Shown in pieces: positions 38,562 through 49,188 of a stretch of 64,000 nucleotides of DNA. The notes beneath the pieces are model-generated. The model saw only the letters and a program-made list of their open reading frames with translations. It was not told where the DNA came from and ran no database searches. This stretch comes from Agarivorans albus (lineage in GTDB: Bacteria; Pseudomonadota; Gammaproteobacteria; Enterobacterales; Celerinatantimonadaceae). The first letter of the stretch is position 1. The number at the start of each line of letters is the position of its first letter. The position numbers and the translations under genes were made by a program. The stretch covers positions 4,162,001-4,226,000 of the forward strand of contig NZ_AP023032.1 in NCBI RefSeq assembly GCF_019670105.1, written 5' to 3'.

Positions 38562-40889
38562 TTACTTGAGACGGTGTTCATCCAACACTGTAGTCACCCA
38601 TACCAAAGGTGCATTCCAGTTGATGGTAATTTCGTTCAAGGTCCACGCACCAATTTCATCGGCAAAACAAGTTTGGCCAACACAGCCGCCCTTCATACCT
38701 GCCGCAACTGGGTCGCTAAAGCTGATTGAATTTGGTCCACCCGATAATGCGCCTGGTGCCGGTTTTGGAGAATTAGCATCAGCTTGATGCGCCCAAAAAC
38801 GGTGGTGCGGATTTTTAAGCGGGTTGCTGCCGTAACCAGTAATGTATGACTGGTCAAGCGGGTTACGCCCTAAGATGTAATCCATGGCATGTATCAAAGC
38901 TTGCATGTACTTACTATCGCCGCTGTAATCACTTGCATAGGTAAGGAAAATACCGCGATTCACTAAGTTTGAGTTAGACCCCCAAGGATACTGCTCTGCG
39001 CTGTATGGAATGTGGTAGCCCTCTTTTGTCATTAATGAGCTGTATGCATCGGCCGTAGCAACAATCTTGGCACGCGCTTTATCACGAGTTGCTTGATCTA
39101 ACTTGCTAGGAACAAGAGCCAGGCTCAAGGTGCCTGCCGAGCTTAAATCTTGCCAGAACAAATCACCTTTGGCCGTTTCGTCGCCCACTGGCGCCGCTAA
39201 GAATGCAGGAGATGCTTTAGCTGCTTCTAAGTACTTAGATTCACCTGTAGTAATAAACAGCTCTGCCGCTGCCCAATAAAACTCATCAGCTAGTTCTAGA
39301 TCCCCGTAAGGGCCAGAGCCGGTGAAGTTATCGTAAGCGTATACTTCTGGGCGTTTATTGGCCGCTTGCCAAGCACGGTTTGCTGCAGTTAAACACTGAG
39401 CAGAGAAATCTGCATCAATATCTTTCCAAATACGCGCACACTGGGCTGCGGTTGCAGCTAGGTTTAAGGTTGCTGCTGTACTTGATTGGCCAACATGGCG
39501 CTTTTGAGTATCTTTATGCGGCGGTAATGGCATACCGGTCCACTTTTCATCGGCTACCTTATGGAACGCCATACCAGAGGCGTCAATTTCGGTTAGCTTA
39601 AGGGAACGAATGTTTTCTTGTTGGTTACCCAAAGGCACCGATACTTTGCTACCTTCTGGGATTTGCATGGCCAACATGAATTCCATATTCCAGCGCGCTT
39701 CATCCAATAAATCGTTAACACCATTACCCGCTTCTGGCATCGGTTGCTTGCCATCGGCAAACGGTTCGCTAGCGCCTTCAATAAACTGCGAGCGCTCGTA
39801 CAGGTTCATTAAGGTCCAGGTACTAATGCCGCCGTTTACCACATACTTACCGTGGTCGCCCGCGTCATACCAACCGCCGGTGAGGTCCATGTCAAAATCA
39901 CAACCTGGCCACTTGTTGCCTTTGTCGTCGGTTTTGTTAAAGCAGCTCACTACATCTGGCACATGCCCTGCTGGGCGCGCCAAGTTTGGACGTTGTACAA
40001 ACTCTGGCTTAATCTCGATACCGCTTCGGTTCTGGTAGAAGTAAGCTAAGGCATCATGTTTCAGCTCACTGTAAATATCGTCGGCGATTTTGAAAGGATG
40101 GCTAGTTTGACCATCCACATCTAACACCAAGTTTTCATGCTTGGTGGTTAAAGCAGAAAAATCCGCTTGATGCACTGTTTCGCCAGATGCAGCATTCACC
40201 CCAAATATTTTGGTTTTACCGGTAAGCAGGTGATTGCCTTCGGCATCTTTCACTCGCCAAACGCGAGGCTGTTGTTCTTCGCTGCGAATCACCGCAATTT
40301 TTTCTGATTTAGGATAGAAGCCAATCTGATTTAAACGAATATTAGGAATTTTGTTTACGATTACGAATGACTTACCTTTCACCGAGATATCGCTAAAACA
40401 CAGTACCGCTTCTTTTTGGGCTCCTAGCTGGAACTGAAACTCGGTTTTAGCATCACTCTTTTGATCTTGAGTGAACTTGAAGCTAAAGGCTTTTGGCTCA
40501 GTACCAATCTCTAATACTTGATTAAAGTATTGCGTATAAGGCGCACCATTATGCTGAATAAGTGCAGTAAAGGCCGTGTCTTTGTTGGCGCGCGCCACAA
40601 AGTCGATAGCATAGTCTTGGCCTTCTTCTAAACCAAATCCGCGCTGGCCTAAAATTACATCCCATGGGTTAGAGCCGGCACGTTTAATGTCCATACAGGC
40701 TTCGCCGTCTTTTGCTACTAACTCGGCACCGCTTGACCACCAGCCGGTGGTTCCATTGCTAAAATCAGTATTACTAAGCATTTCATCGCTAGCCGCTAGT
40801 GCTGGGGCACTGATTAAACTAGCCAATACAATACTTTGGCTAATACGGCTTAAACTAAAATTGATAAAAGTCTTGTCGCTCGCGCTCAT
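38562..40889 (-). CDS. Secreted CBM-GH9 glycosidase (endoglucanase-type)
   Basis: 775 residues. The signal peptide ends in SAPALA (about residue 32). Residues about 36-180 are a beta-sandwich carbohydrate-binding module of the CBM4/9 type (DFSNGTTGWW). About 185-285 is the Ig-like cellulase N-domain (IRLNQIGFYP). About 290-770 is the GH9 catalytic barrel: nucleophile-side Asp in GGWYDAGDHGKYVVNGG, NPLDQSYITGYG, NPHHRFWAHQ, and the acid Glu in LNEITINWNAPLVW. Known GH9 enzymes act on cellulose or other beta-1,4/1,3-glucans, a few on glucosamine oligomers; the substrate is not settled. The start at 40889 has AAGGAGAG upstream. Monocistronic, with the LacI-type gene next. Confidence 0.93.
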   Translation of the reverse strand: MSASDKTFINFSLSRISQSIVLASLISAPALAASDEMLSNTDFSNGTTGWWSSGAELVAKDGEACMDIKRAGSNPWDVILGQRGFGLEEGQDYAIDFVARANKDTAFTALIQHNGAPYTQYFNQVLEIGTEPKAFSFKFTQDQKSDAKTEFQFQLGAQKEAVLCFSDISVKGKSFVIVNKIPNIRLNQIGFYPKSEKIAVIRSEEQQPRVWRVKDAEGNHLLTGKTKIFGVNAASGETVHQADFSALTTKHENLVLDVDGQTSHPFKIADDIYSELKHDALAYFYQNRSGIEIKPEFVQRPNLARPAGHVPDVVSCFNKTDDKGNKWPGCDFDMDLTGGWYDAGDHGKYVVNGGISTWTLMNLYERSQFIEGASEPFADGKQPMPEAGNGVNDLLDEARWNMEFMLAMQIPEGSKVSVPLGNQQENIRSLKLTEIDASGMAFHKVADEKWTGMPLPPHKDTQKRHVGQSSTAATLNLAATAAQCARIWKDIDADFSAQCLTAANRAWQAANKRPEVYAYDNFTGSGPYGDLELADEFYWAAAELFITTGESKYLEAAKASPAFLAAPVGDETAKGDLFWQDLSSAGTLSLALVPSKLDQATRDKARAKIVATADAYSSLMTKEGYHIPYSAEQYPWGSNSNLVNRGIFLTYASDYSGDSKYMQALIHAMDYILGRNPLDQSYITGYGSNPLKNPHHRFWAHQADANSPKPAPGALSGGPNSISFSDPVAAGMKGGCVGQTCFADEIGAWTLNEITINWNAPLVWVTTVLDEHRLK

Positions 40890-41036
40890 TTCGCTCTCCT
40901 TGAACTGAGGCATTAAAATCTAACTTCACTCTAATTCAGCAAGTCGGTTTTGTTGATGGGCTTAGCTCACATAACTATGACCAAGAGCCTGCAACAAAAC
41001 GTATCTATGAAGTGCTTATGAAAAATTTGTCACGCT

Positions 41037-41052
41037 GTGAAATAGTTTTCAC
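41037..41052. promoter_or_regulatory. Palindrome, possible LacI-type operator
   Basis: GTGAAA-TAGT-TTTCAC lies between the GH9 gene and tex, 148 bp before the GH9 start. LacI-family operators are short palindromes of this size, and the nearby LacI-type regulator has no other obvious target. The centre is not the CG step most common in the family, so this is a tentative call. Confidence 0.3.
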
Positions 41053-41166
41053 GCTATTAAGATTCTACATATTAACTTTTCTGCTTGATGCCAGTTAATA
41101 AGCGAATAAGATAGAGGGCACTTTCTTTTGCTGCAGCAAGCAGCGCCTCTAAAATTACATAAGTCC

Positions 41167-43458
41167 ATGCAAAATTTAGAACAACAAATTGCTTCAGATA
41201 TCAACGCACAAGCTCAACAAGTGAGTGCCGCCATTAAGCTTCTTGATGAAGGTTCAACGGTTCCTTTTATTGCCCGCTACCGTAAAGAAGTTACCGGCGG
41301 ATTAGATGACGGGCAATTACGCTTGTTAGAGCAACGCTTAATTTATTTGCGAGAGATGCAGCAACGTCGCAGCGCCATTCTTAAATCTATTGCCGAACAA
41401 GACAAACTTACTCCGCAATTAGAACAAGCCATTAATGCAGCAAGCAGTAAAACAGAACTAGAGGATCTCTATCTTCCTTACAAACCCAAACGCCGCACTA
41501 AAGGACAAATAGCCATTGAAGCTGGCATAGAGCCTTTAGCAGAGCTTTTGTTAAGCCAGCCAGATACCAGCCCAGAAAGCTTAGCCGAAGATTTTATTAA
41601 TAACGAAGCAGGTTTTGCCGACAGCAAAGCGGCATTAGATGGTGCCAAGTTCATACTGATGGAGCGCTTTGCCGTACAAGCCCCGCTGCTAGCTAAGCTT
41701 CGTTTATTCTTACAACAAAATGCCGCGGTAAAGGCAGAGGTTATCGATGGTCAGCAACAAAATGGTCAGAAATTCCAAGACTATTTTGACTACCACGAAG
41801 CCATAGGAAAAATACCTTCTCACCGCGCTTTAGCCATATTGCGAGGGCGCAATGAAGGCATACTCAACCTAAGCGTAGAAGTTGAGCAAGAGGATGGGCT
41901 AAACCACCCTGCCGAGCAAATGATCCGCGACTATTTTGCTTTAGCCCCTAAAGGGCATGCTAGCGACCGTTGGATAGCGACCGTGGTGCAATGGACCTGG
42001 CGAGTAAAACTGAAACTACAACTGGAAACAGAATTGCTCAATCAGCTACGTGAACGTGGCGAAGACGAAGCAATTAGTGTGTTTTCGCGTAACTTAAATG
42101 ATTTATTGATGGCAGCCCCTGCAGGGCCTAAAGCCACCTTAGGTCTAGATCCAGGCTTGCGTACTGGGGTTAAAGTAGCGGTGGTTGACGCTACCGGTAA
42201 ATTGGTTGCCTACGACACCATTTATCCTCACGCGCCACGAAACCAATGGCAAGACTCGCTAAAGACGCTGGCGGGTTTAGTGACTAAACACCAAGTTAAG
42301 TTGATTAGTGTGGGTAACGGCACCGCCTCGCGTGAAACCGATAAACTGGCCGCGGATCTCATTGGCATGTTGCCACCGCAAGGTTTGCAAAAAGTGATGG
42401 TGAGTGAAGCAGGGGCCTCGGTGTATTCCGCCTCTGAGTTAGCAGCGCAAGAGTTTCCAGAGTTGGATGTGTCGATTCGCGGTGCAGTATCGATTGCTCG
42501 CCGCTTACAAGATCCCTTAGCCGAGTTAGTGAAAATTGAGCCCAAAGCAATTGGTGTTGGCCAATACCAACACGATGTGAGCCAAAGCAAACTATCACAA
42601 CAATTAGACAGCGTAGTTGAAGACTGTGTAAATGCCGTAGGTGTAGATGTAAATATGGCTTCGGCACCACTGCTAAGTTTTGTGGCAGGTTTAAACACCA
42701 CCATAGCGCAAAACATTGTGGCCTACCGCGACGAGCACGGCGCGTTTAAGTCACGCGCAGCAATTAAAAAAGTGGCTCGTTTAGGGCCTAAAGCCTTTGA
42801 ACAAGCCGCGGGTTTTTTACGGATTAACCAAGCGAAAAATGCTTTAGATGGTTCGGCGGTTCACCCCGAGGCTTATCCCGTAGTACAGGCCATTGCTGAG
42901 CATAGCCAGTGTGAAGTTAGCCAGTTGATTGCCAACGGTGAGCGCTTAAACAAACTCGACCCGAAACAGTTTATTAGCGACAAATTTGGTCTACCCACTG
43001 TAACCGACATTATTGATGAGCTTAAAAAACCTGGTCGCGATCCTCGCCCTGAGTTTGCAACCGCCACCTTTAAAGAGGGTGTAAACACCATTAGCGATCT
43101 AAAGCCAGCCATGCTGTTAGAGGGCGTTGTGACCAACGTAACTAACTTTGGTGCCTTTGTTGATGTTGGCGTGCATCAAGACGGTTTGGTACATATCTCC
43201 TGCTTAGCCAATCACTTTGTGAAAGATCCTCATCAAGTGGTTAAAGCCGGCGATATTGTTAAGGTAAAAGTGCTGGAAGTAGAAGTACAACGTAAACGCA
43301 TTGCCCTTAGCATGCGCTTAGATGAAGACGTCCGTTCTAATCAATCTACAAACAAAACAAAACCAACACCCAATAAGCCTCATTCGGCCAAAAAGCCGCA
43401 AGCTAGTGCGCCGATTAATAGTGCCTTTGCAGATGCTTTTGCTAAAGCGAAGAAATAA
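41167..43458 (+). CDS. tex: Tex (YhgF) RNA-binding protein
   Basis: A cytoplasmic nucleic-acid-binding factor of 763 residues, very conserved but of incompletely known role. It has an N-terminal helical region ([25 protein letters not shown]), a YqgF-like RNase H fold (about 325-450, [17 protein letters not shown]), helix-hairpin-helix repeats (about 490-560, [24 protein letters not shown]), and a C-terminal S1 domain (about 645-715, [21 protein letters not shown]). ATG 41167 is chosen because it gives the usual N-terminus; an upstream TTG at 41128 is possible. Neither has a good ribosome site. The Lys/Pro-rich tail is normal. Confidence 0.95.
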   Translation: MQNLEQQIASDINAQAQQVSAAIKLLDEGSTVPFIARYRKEVTGGLDDGQLRLLEQRLIYLREMQQRRSAILKSIAEQDKLTPQLEQAINAASSKTELEDLYLPYKPKRRTKGQIAIEAGIEPLAELLLSQPDTSPESLAEDFINNEAGFADSKAALDGAKFILMERFAVQAPLLAKLRLFLQQNAAVKAEVIDGQQQNGQKFQDYFDYHEAIGKIPSHRALAILRGRNEGILNLSVEVEQEDGLNHPAEQMIRDYFALAPKGHASDRWIATVVQWTWRVKLKLQLETELLNQLRERGEDEAISVFSRNLNDLLMAAPAGPKATLGLDPGLRTGVKVAVVDATGKLVAYDTIYPHAPRNQWQDSLKTLAGLVTKHQVKLISVGNGTASRETDKLAADLIGMLPPQGLQKVMVSEAGASVYSASELAAQEFPELDVSIRGAVSIARRLQDPLAELVKIEPKAIGVGQYQHDVSQSKLSQQLDSVVEDCVNAVGVDVNMASAPLLSFVAGLNTTIAQNIVAYRDEHGAFKSRAAIKKVARLGPKAFEQAAGFLRINQAKNALDGSAVHPEAYPVVQAIAEHSQCEVSQLIANGERLNKLDPKQFISDKFGLPTVTDIIDELKKPGRDPRPEFATATFKEGVNTISDLKPAMLLEGVVTNVTNFGAFVDVGVHQDGLVHISCLANHFVKDPHQVVKAGDIVKVKVLEVEVQRKRIALSMRLDEDVRSNQSTNKTKPTPNKPHSAKKPQASAPINSAFADAFAKAKK

Positions 43459-43477
43459 ATTTAAGCAGAGAAATAGA

Positions 43478-44398
43478 TTAAGCTTGTAAGCTTAGTTGAG
43501 ATTGCGGCTTAAAAGCCGCTGCACTGCTATAGCGCTGTTCAATGGTTTGATTACGCTGCGCCATTTGCTGTGCGATATCTGGATAGCGTTGTTGCAAAGC
43601 TTGAGCATTTTGCTGCTCTCGCGCTTGCTGTGTAGGTTCAAATTCGGCACCTTCGACAGCAATGGTGCCAAAGGCTGAAGGTTGTTCGTCTGATGCCAGC
43701 AAACCTGGCGGTTGCGCATGATTAAGTTCGCGTTGTGCTTCGGCTGCTTTTTGTTGAGCCTGAGCTGCCACTTGCCGATCTTGCGAGGAAGGCTCTGCGG
43801 GTGCTAGCGCCGCCCGTTGCACCTGCTCCATTTTAGCAATGGTAGCTTGTGGGTCGTCGGGGATTTCACTCACATCGATAGACACTTCACCGCCTACCGC
43901 ATATTGCTTTCCATCTGGGCCACGTTCAAACTCAAAAGAGGCGGCACTGGCGTATTGCCCACCAACCGCTTGGTGTTGCGCTTCATGGGTGCGTACTTCT
44001 TGGTCGCGCGCACTTAGCTCATCAACTTTCTTCTGCTCGCTTTCGCTAAGCTCATTTTGGCCTTTTTGTCTGGCACTGGGTTGCTCAGAACCGGACTGGT
44101 CTTGGCTGCCTTTTTGCTCGTCTTGTTTACCCTGCTGCTCGCCTTGTTGCTCGCGACCTTGCTGCGCTTCACGCTCGTTTATTTTAGCTTGCTGCTGTTC
44201 TTGAACTTGTGGGTATTGAGCCGTACTTTGCGGCTTGCTGCGATCTTTCTCAGCGCCGACCTCTGGCTCTTTAGCAAAACTAGCGACTTCTTTGGGTTGA
44301 GCTATCACCTGACGCAACTGATTGTCGCGACGGGCGGAATCCGTAGGCGGAGTTAAGGTATTGGGGAAAACATTAGGCAAGCTAACATTGATATTCAT
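43478..44398 (-). CDS. Putative SprA-like metalloprotease-fold protein
   Basis: 306 residues. Residues about 60-125 are a Gln/Glu-rich low-complexity region. A conserved core follows (about 125-215), with an HExxH motif at H138-E139-A-Q-H142 ([15 protein letters not shown]), then [22 protein letters not shown]. This core matches what I recall of the SprA-related putative metalloprotease family. The Ala/Gln-rich tail has [18 protein letters not shown]. There is no signal peptide or membrane segment. It begins 1 bp after the stop of a 77-residue gene, so the two are one unit. Protease activity is inferred from the motif only. Confidence 0.7.
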   Translation of the reverse strand: MNINVSLPNVFPNTLTPPTDSARRDNQLRQVIAQPKEVASFAKEPEVGAEKDRSKPQSTAQYPQVQEQQQAKINEREAQQGREQQGEQQGKQDEQKGSQDQSGSEQPSARQKGQNELSESEQKKVDELSARDQEVRTHEAQHQAVGGQYASAASFEFERGPDGKQYAVGGEVSIDVSEIPDDPQATIAKMEQVQRAALAPAEPSSQDRQVAAQAQQKAAEAQRELNHAQPPGLLASDEQPSAFGTIAVEGAEFEPTQQAREQQNAQALQQRYPDIAQQMAQRNQTIEQRYSSAAAFKPQSQLSLQA

Positions 44399-44399
44399 A

Positions 44400-44633
44400 C
44401 TAGGCCTCTACATCCAGTAAAGTGCCTAACATTTTAGATTCGGTTTGTATCACCTTTGCGCCAGCTTTAGCATAAAGCTCAGCTTGGCTAAGGCTCACCA
44501 TGGCATCAACCACTTCGTTTTGCTGTGGTTCACGTTTTGCCGCTACTTCAGCAAGGGTTTGAGCACTTTCGCTAACTTGCTGATTTGCGTTAGCAATAAT
44601 TTGAAAACCGCTACTTGCCGCGCCAATTTGCAT
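44400..44633 (-). CDS. Small conserved hypothetical, partner of the HExxH protein
   Basis: 77 residues ([19 protein letters not shown]...), mostly helical, hydrophilic and with no cysteine. The region [37 protein letters not shown] looks like an amphipathic helix pair, reminiscent of flagellar rod/YjfB-type small proteins. Its stop lies 1 bp before the start of the HExxH protein, so co-expression is near certain. The gene has no recognised function. Confidence 0.6.
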   Translation of the reverse strand: MQIGAASSGFQIIANANQQVSESAQTLAEVAAKREPQQNEVVDAMVSLSQAELYAKAGAKVIQTESKMLGTLLDVEA

Positions 44634-44700
44634 ATGCCCTCCGCTTAGTTAGTTGCTGCCTCGATCATAGTTAGCCCTAATTCTAGCAAATTGCTCACTT

Positions 44701-45474
44701 TTACACCACTATACTGCGCGCAAAGCTGAGTACTTTTTCGGCAAATAGCTGCTTCTCAGAGATGAATGGTGCATGCGAAGAACTAGCAAACAGGTATTGA
44801 GTAGCCTCGGGATGAAGCTCGGCATGTTGCTGCATAGCGGCCTTTGGCACCAACGCATCACTACGACCATATAGCTGTAACCAAGGCATTGAGATCTGCG
44901 CTAACTCATCACGTAAATCTTGGCTTTGCAATAGCGCTAAGCCCTGTTCTAAGGCGCTAAGCTGGGGTAGTGGTCGGCTTGCTAGTAGCTCTCGCAGCTG
45001 CTTGATATCTTGCTTAGCTTGATCGCTTCCCATGGCTTGGATGGCCAAAAATTGCTGTAAGGTTTTCTTAAAATCTTGCTGTAAACCACTGGCAAAACCA
45101 TCGAGCACTTTTGCTTGAATTCCCGGCCACTCGGATTTAGCGATAAAGTGGGCCGAGCTGGCCACAGTAATTAGACCCGCAACCTGCTGTGGCTGGTGAA
45201 TAGCTGCATACTTTGCCACTAAACCACCTAAAGACCAACCTAGCCAAATGGCCCGCTCCGGCACCTGAGCACTAATGGCTTGCACCATACCATCTAAGCT
45301 AAGCGGCTCAATGGCAGGAGAGTGACCAAAACCGGGTAAGTCCACTAGATATACGCTGAAATGCTCGGCTAATAGCTCGGTAACAGGCTGCCATACAGCG
45401 CCATTTAAGCCCCAACCATGAATAAGAATGAGCGCAGGGCCTGAGCCATGACGTTCAAAATGCAATTTGCTCAT
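44701..45474 (-). CDS. bioH: Pimeloyl-ACP methyl ester carboxylesterase
   Basis: BioH (257 residues) frees pimeloyl-ACP from its methyl ester in biotin synthesis. It has the alpha/beta-hydrolase oxyanion stretch LILIHGWGLNGAVW, nucleophile S81 in GWSLGG, the Asp in LYGRSDALVPK, and the His in SSHAPFISE. It is divergent from the ComF-type gene 32 bp away, the same pairing as in E. coli (bioH/gntX). The CDS is alone, with no other bio genes near. Confidence 0.93.
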   Translation of the reverse strand: MSKLHFERHGSGPALILIHGWGLNGAVWQPVTELLAEHFSVYLVDLPGFGHSPAIEPLSLDGMVQAISAQVPERAIWLGWSLGGLVAKYAAIHQPQQVAGLITVASSAHFIAKSEWPGIQAKVLDGFASGLQQDFKKTLQQFLAIQAMGSDQAKQDIKQLRELLASRPLPQLSALEQGLALLQSQDLRDELAQISMPWLQLYGRSDALVPKAAMQQHAELHPEATQYLFASSSHAPFISEKQLFAEKVLSFARSIVV

Positions 45475-45506
45475 CTACACTTAACTACTCATCAAAAAGG
45501 ATGCTC

Positions 45507-46223
45507 ATGTTAACTAGATTTCACGCGCCTTTAAACTCCCGCTTAGTTTTGTCTAAACACTGTGATTTTTGTTTTCAAAGTAAAAGGCTCAATCAGGTTT
45601 GTTGCGACAGCTGCAGCGCTCTGCTGTTAACGCCGAACCAACACCGTTGTGAGACGTGTTATTTACCCTTGGCTGAGCCAGGAATATGCGGCGAGTGCCA
45701 AGGCAACATTCCTTTTTACGATCAAGTAATCTGTTTAAGTGACTACCAATGGCCGATAGAGCCGGTGATTAAAGCCTACAAATATGCCAAACAGCAACAC
45801 TTGGCGAAGCCCTTAGGCCAACTTATTTGGCAGCACATTCAACTCACTCAAGCAACGCTGCCAGATGTTTTTTGTCCGGTACCTTTGCATTGGTTTAAGC
45901 AATGGCAACGCGGTTTTAACCAAAGTGAGGTTTTATGTAAGCAATTGGCAAAACACGCAGCAAAGCCAATGCAAAAGCCGTTTACACGCAAACATTATGG
46001 TTCAAGCCAGGCAGGGCTTACCCGCCGCCAGCGACAAAAAGCCTTGGCGGCCAGCTTTAGTTGCCAAGATACGTTTAGCTATAAACACTGGGTAATCATT
46101 GATGATGTTGTAACTACCGGCAGCACCGCTAACGTGCTAGCTAGACAGCTTAAAGATGCCGGCGCTGAACGAGTCGACATCTGGGCTATTGCACGCACCC
46201 CAAAACCTTCTCAACGAAGATAA
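45507..46223 (+). CDS. ComF family phosphoribosyltransferase-like protein
   Basis: 238 residues, with an N-terminal zinc-ribbon-like Cys pattern (CDFCFQ, CCDSC, CETCYLPL, CGEC). The C-terminal PRTase-like domain contains the PRPP-loop motif VIIDDVVTTGSTA. ComF proteins take part in DNA uptake in competent bacteria; the E. coli homologue (GntX/YhgH) helps use DNA as a nutrient. ATG 45507 is preferred over 45501 because AAAGGA lies at the right distance. It sits between bioH and nfuA as in E. coli. Confidence 0.88.
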   Translation: MLTRFHAPLNSRLVLSKHCDFCFQSKRLNQVCCDSCSALLLTPNQHRCETCYLPLAEPGICGECQGNIPFYDQVICLSDYQWPIEPVIKAYKYAKQQHLAKPLGQLIWQHIQLTQATLPDVFCPVPLHWFKQWQRGFNQSEVLCKQLAKHAAKPMQKPFTRKHYGSSQAGLTRRQRQKALAASFSCQDTFSYKHWVIIDDVVTTGSTANVLARQLKDAGAERVDIWAIARTPKPSQRR

Positions 46224-46301
46224 GCACTCGCAACACTAGCAGCGCTGTTTAAAAAGCCGTACAATAAACCTTAGTATTTTAGTCAGGTATCGAGGAAGCA
46301 G

Positions 46302-46880
46302 ATGGTATCGATCTCAGAAACAGCTCAACAGCATTTTGTTAAGTTGCTAGAACAACAGCCTGAAGGCACCCATATTCGTGTATTTGTGGTTAATCCTGGA
46401 ACACCAAGCGCAGAGTGTGGCGTATCTTATTGCCCACCAGAGTCGGTTGAAGAAGATGATACCGCGCTACAATTCGACGGCTTTAAAGCCATGGTTGATA
46501 CCGCTAGCGCGCCGTTTTTAGAAGAAGCCGAAATCGACTTTGTGACCGACAAAGTGGGTTCACAACTTACGCTTAAAGCTCCAAATGCCAAGATGCGCAA
46601 AGTAGATGATGACGCTCCACTCATTGAGCGTGTTGAATACACCATTGAAACTCAAGTTAACCCTAACTTAGCTTCACACGGTGGTAAAGTTAGCGTAATG
46701 GAGCTAACCGAAGAAGGCGTGGTAGTGCTGCAGTTCGGCGGCGGTTGTAATGGTTGTAGCATGGTAGATGTTACGCTAAAAGAAGGTATTGAAAAGCAGT
46801 TGCTTGAAGCCTTCCCTGGTGAGCTAACCGGTGTTAAAGATGTTACCGAGCACCAAGCTGGTGAGCACTCTTACTACTAG
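46302..46880 (+). CDS. nfuA: Fe-S biogenesis protein NfuA
   Basis: NfuA (192 residues) carries and delivers [4Fe-4S] clusters under stress. The N-terminal degenerate A-type domain (about 1-100) contains [15 protein letters not shown]. The C-terminal Nfu domain has the cluster ligands C149 and C152 in GGCNGCS. The order after comF matches E. coli (gntX-nfuA). A bidirectional terminator follows. Confidence 0.96.
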   Translation: MVSISETAQQHFVKLLEQQPEGTHIRVFVVNPGTPSAECGVSYCPPESVEEDDTALQFDGFKAMVDTASAPFLEEAEIDFVTDKVGSQLTLKAPNAKMRKVDDDAPLIERVEYTIETQVNPNLASHGGKVSVMELTEEGVVVLQFGGGCNGCSMVDVTLKEGIEKQLLEAFPGELTGVKDVTEHQAGEHSYY

Positions 46881-46900
46881 GCTCAGCGAACTACAAATAT

Positions 46901-46930
46901 AAAAAAGCCTATCATTTGATAGGCTTTTTT
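46901..46930. terminator. Bidirectional terminator between nfuA and gpsA
   Basis: A perfect 14-bp stem AAAAAAGCCTATCA / TGATAGGCTTTTTT with a 2-nt centre lies between two convergent genes, with T6 on both strands. Confidence 0.88.
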
Positions 46931-46954
46931 GTTGCTAGCTTGTGGCGCTTATCA

Positions 46955-47962
46955 CTACTCTTCGCGCTGGTCGCGCGCAAGCAAATCAATAGCAGCTTGT
47001 TTAGCTTGTTTCCCTTTGTATAGCACTTGATAAACCTGCTCCACAATTGGCATTTCAACTCCAACTCTTTCAGCTAACAAATAGACTTCTTTAGTATTGC
47101 GGTAACCTTCTACCACTTGGCCAATTTCGCGTTCCGCTTCCTCGAAGGATTTTCCGGCGCCTAGTGCCAAGCCAAAACGGCGATTACGGCTTTGATTATC
47201 AGTACAGGTAAGCACTAAATCACCCAAGCCAGCCATGCCTTTAAAGGTTTCAGGATCAGCACCTAAGGCCTTACCCAAACGCGCCATTTCGCGCAAACCA
47301 CGGGTAATTAAGGCAGTACGTGCATTTGCACCAAAACCTAAACCGTCGGCTAAACCAGCGCCAATCGCAATAACGTTTTTAACTGCGCCCCCTAATTGTA
47401 CGCCAATAATATCGTTATTGGTGTACACCCTAAAGCTTCGCTCACAGTGCATAACCTTCGCCAAATAGCGCACAAACTCAGCATCTGAAGATGACGCAGA
47501 AATGGCGGTAGGTAAACCTGCTGCTAGTTCTTTAGCAAAAGTAGGCCCAGAGATCACCGCTAGCGACACCTGTTCACCTAAGGCATCAACCGCAACCTCA
47601 GACAACAAATGTCCGGTATTTGCTTCTAAACCTTTGGTTGCCCAAGCTACTCGTGATTGTTCACTTAACATTGGCTTTATCTGACGCATTACATCAGCGA
47701 AAGCAAAGCTAGGCACGACCACCAGTAAGTTGTCACTTTGCGCAACCGCGGTGCCTAAATCAGCTTCTAGCTCTAAGCTTTCGGGGAAAGCAACCCCTGG
47801 CAAGAAGTCTTGGTTTTCACGGGCTGCATCAAGTGCAGCCACGTGCTCAGGCTCATGACCCCATAACACGGTACGTTGTCCATTTCGAGCAATCGCAATT
47901 GCCAACGCGGTACCGTATGAGCCTGCGCCCAATACGGTCATAGTAGCCTTTGAGTTAACCAT
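46955..47962 (-). CDS. gpsA: Glycerol-3-phosphate dehydrogenase [NAD(P)+]
   Basis: GpsA (335 residues) makes sn-glycerol-3-phosphate for phospholipids. The Rossmann start is [62 protein letters not shown] (catalytic Lys) and the [18 protein letters not shown] region are typical. Its ATG overlaps the secB stop (TAATG), so the two are coupled. Confidence 0.97.
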   Translation of the reverse strand: MVNSKATMTVLGAGSYGTALAIAIARNGQRTVLWGHEPEHVAALDAARENQDFLPGVAFPESLELEADLGTAVAQSDNLLVVVPSFAFADVMRQIKPMLSEQSRVAWATKGLEANTGHLLSEVAVDALGEQVSLAVISGPTFAKELAAGLPTAISASSSDAEFVRYLAKVMHCERSFRVYTNNDIIGVQLGGAVKNVIAIGAGLADGLGFGANARTALITRGLREMARLGKALGADPETFKGMAGLGDLVLTCTDNQSRNRRFGLALGAGKSFEEAEREIGQVVEGYRNTKEVYLLAERVGVEMPIVEQVYQVLYKGKQAKQAAIDLLARDQREE

Positions 47963-48438
47963 TAAGCGTCAGCTTTAGCCGCTTGCTGTTGTTCTGCTTG
48001 CTGTTGTACGTAGTTAGCAAACAAAGCATCAAAGTTAACTGGCGCTAAGTTAATTTGTGGGAAAGAACCACGGTTAACTAGGTTAGATACCGCTTCACGT
48101 GCGTAAGGGAAAAGAATGTTAGGGCAGTAAGCGTTAATTGCGTGAGCAAGTTGAGGCTCTGGCATGTTACCTAGAGTGAAGATACCACCTTGGTGAACTT
48201 CACATAAGAACGCAGTTTGCTCGCCAACTTTAGCAGTAACAGTAAGTGTTAATACTACTTCAAATACGTTGTCAGCTAGTTTGTTGCTAGTAGTATCTAA
48301 GTCAACCTTAACTTCTGGTTTCCACTCTTGTTGAAAAATTTGTGGAGAGTTAGGCGTTTCAAAAGAAATATCTTTTGTGTAAATACGTTGAATTGCAAAT
48401 TCTACTTGTGGTGCTTCAGTGGTTGCTGCTTCAGCCAT
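47962..48438 (-). CDS. secB: Protein-export chaperone SecB
   Basis: SecB (158 residues) is a tetrameric cytoplasmic chaperone that hands unfolded preproteins to SecA. It has [73 protein letters not shown] and [10 protein letters not shown]; these are the family blocks, and the acidic Gln/Ala-rich tail is normal. It lies upstream of gpsA as in E. coli. Confidence 0.98.
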   Translation of the reverse strand: MAEAATTEAPQVEFAIQRIYTKDISFETPNSPQIFQQEWKPEVKVDLDTTSNKLADNVFEVVLTLTVTAKVGEQTAFLCEVHQGGIFTLGNMPEPQLAHAINAYCPNILFPYAREAVSNLVNRGSFPQINLAPVNFDALFANYVQQQAEQQQAAKADA

Positions 48439-48507
48439 GATAATTACCTTTAATACATTAATTTAAAATTGCTTAATCGCTAGAGCGCTAGCCATTAAAA
48501 CTCGATC

Positions 48508-48936
48508 TTACTTCTTAGTGATCGGTAGGTTTGCTGATTTCCAATCGGTCATGCCGCCGCGTAGGTTATACACTTTCTCAAAACCGCCTTTAACCAGAGC
48601 GTTAGCCGCTGAGCCTGAACGCATCCCTGTTTCACATACAACGATAATGGGGTTACCCTTTAAATTTTCAATAGGCTTAAAGTTATTAGCCTGTATTTGG
48701 GTTAAAGGAATGTGACGTGCGCCCGCAATATACCCTTTTTTGTACTCGTCGTTAGTACGAACATCCACCACTACTGCATCTTCTTTATTAATGAGCAAAG
48801 TAGCTTCGTGATTGCCTACCGAGGTAACCTTCGACAGCATTGGTTGAATAAAAGTGTAGATAACGGCACCGAACAAACCTACCCAAGCGAATGAAATGAT
48901 AGGGTTATTTCCGACAAATTCGACAACTTGCTGCAT
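48508..48936 (-). CDS. Membrane-anchored rhodanese-like protein (YibN type)
   Basis: 142 residues from MQQVVEFVGNNPI. One N-terminal membrane segment (about 13-31) is followed by a cytoplasmic rhodanese domain with the active-site Cys101 in VVCETGMRSG. This is the YibN family, found beside secB in many gammaproteobacteria and probably a sulfurtransferase or membrane-protein helper. A TTG start at 48960 adds 8 residues but is less likely. grxC, which sits between yibN and secB in E. coli, is absent here. Confidence 0.85.
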   Translation of the reverse strand: MQQVVEFVGNNPIISFAWVGLFGAVIYTFIQPMLSKVTSVGNHEATLLINKEDAVVVDVRTNDEYKKGYIAGARHIPLTQIQANNFKPIENLKGNPIIVVCETGMRSGSAANALVKGGFEKVYNLRGGMTDWKSANLPITKK

Positions 48937-49188
48937 AGTATGACAATTCCAGTTAAGCAAATAGTTAGTGATATTGGGGCGAGAGTATACACCTGAGCGA
49001 GAAGAATAGCAGCTCTCAAGCGCGCCAAAGCTCGCAAATTGACCTAAGATTCATACACCAGAACAAATCTGAGCAAAAACAACTAATCTCGGTTGATTTG
49101 CGCTCAATCAGGTGACTCAGACAAAAAATGTAGTAATATTTCACTAATTCGTTTTTCACTTAAACATTTACCGATTGAGGAAATTGCA

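Noticed and set aside
43839..44204. Plus-strand open frame rich in Cys and Leu opposite the HExxH protein.
   Set aside because: It arises from the antisense of Gln/Glu-rich codons; it has no ribosome site and the opposite gene is better supported.
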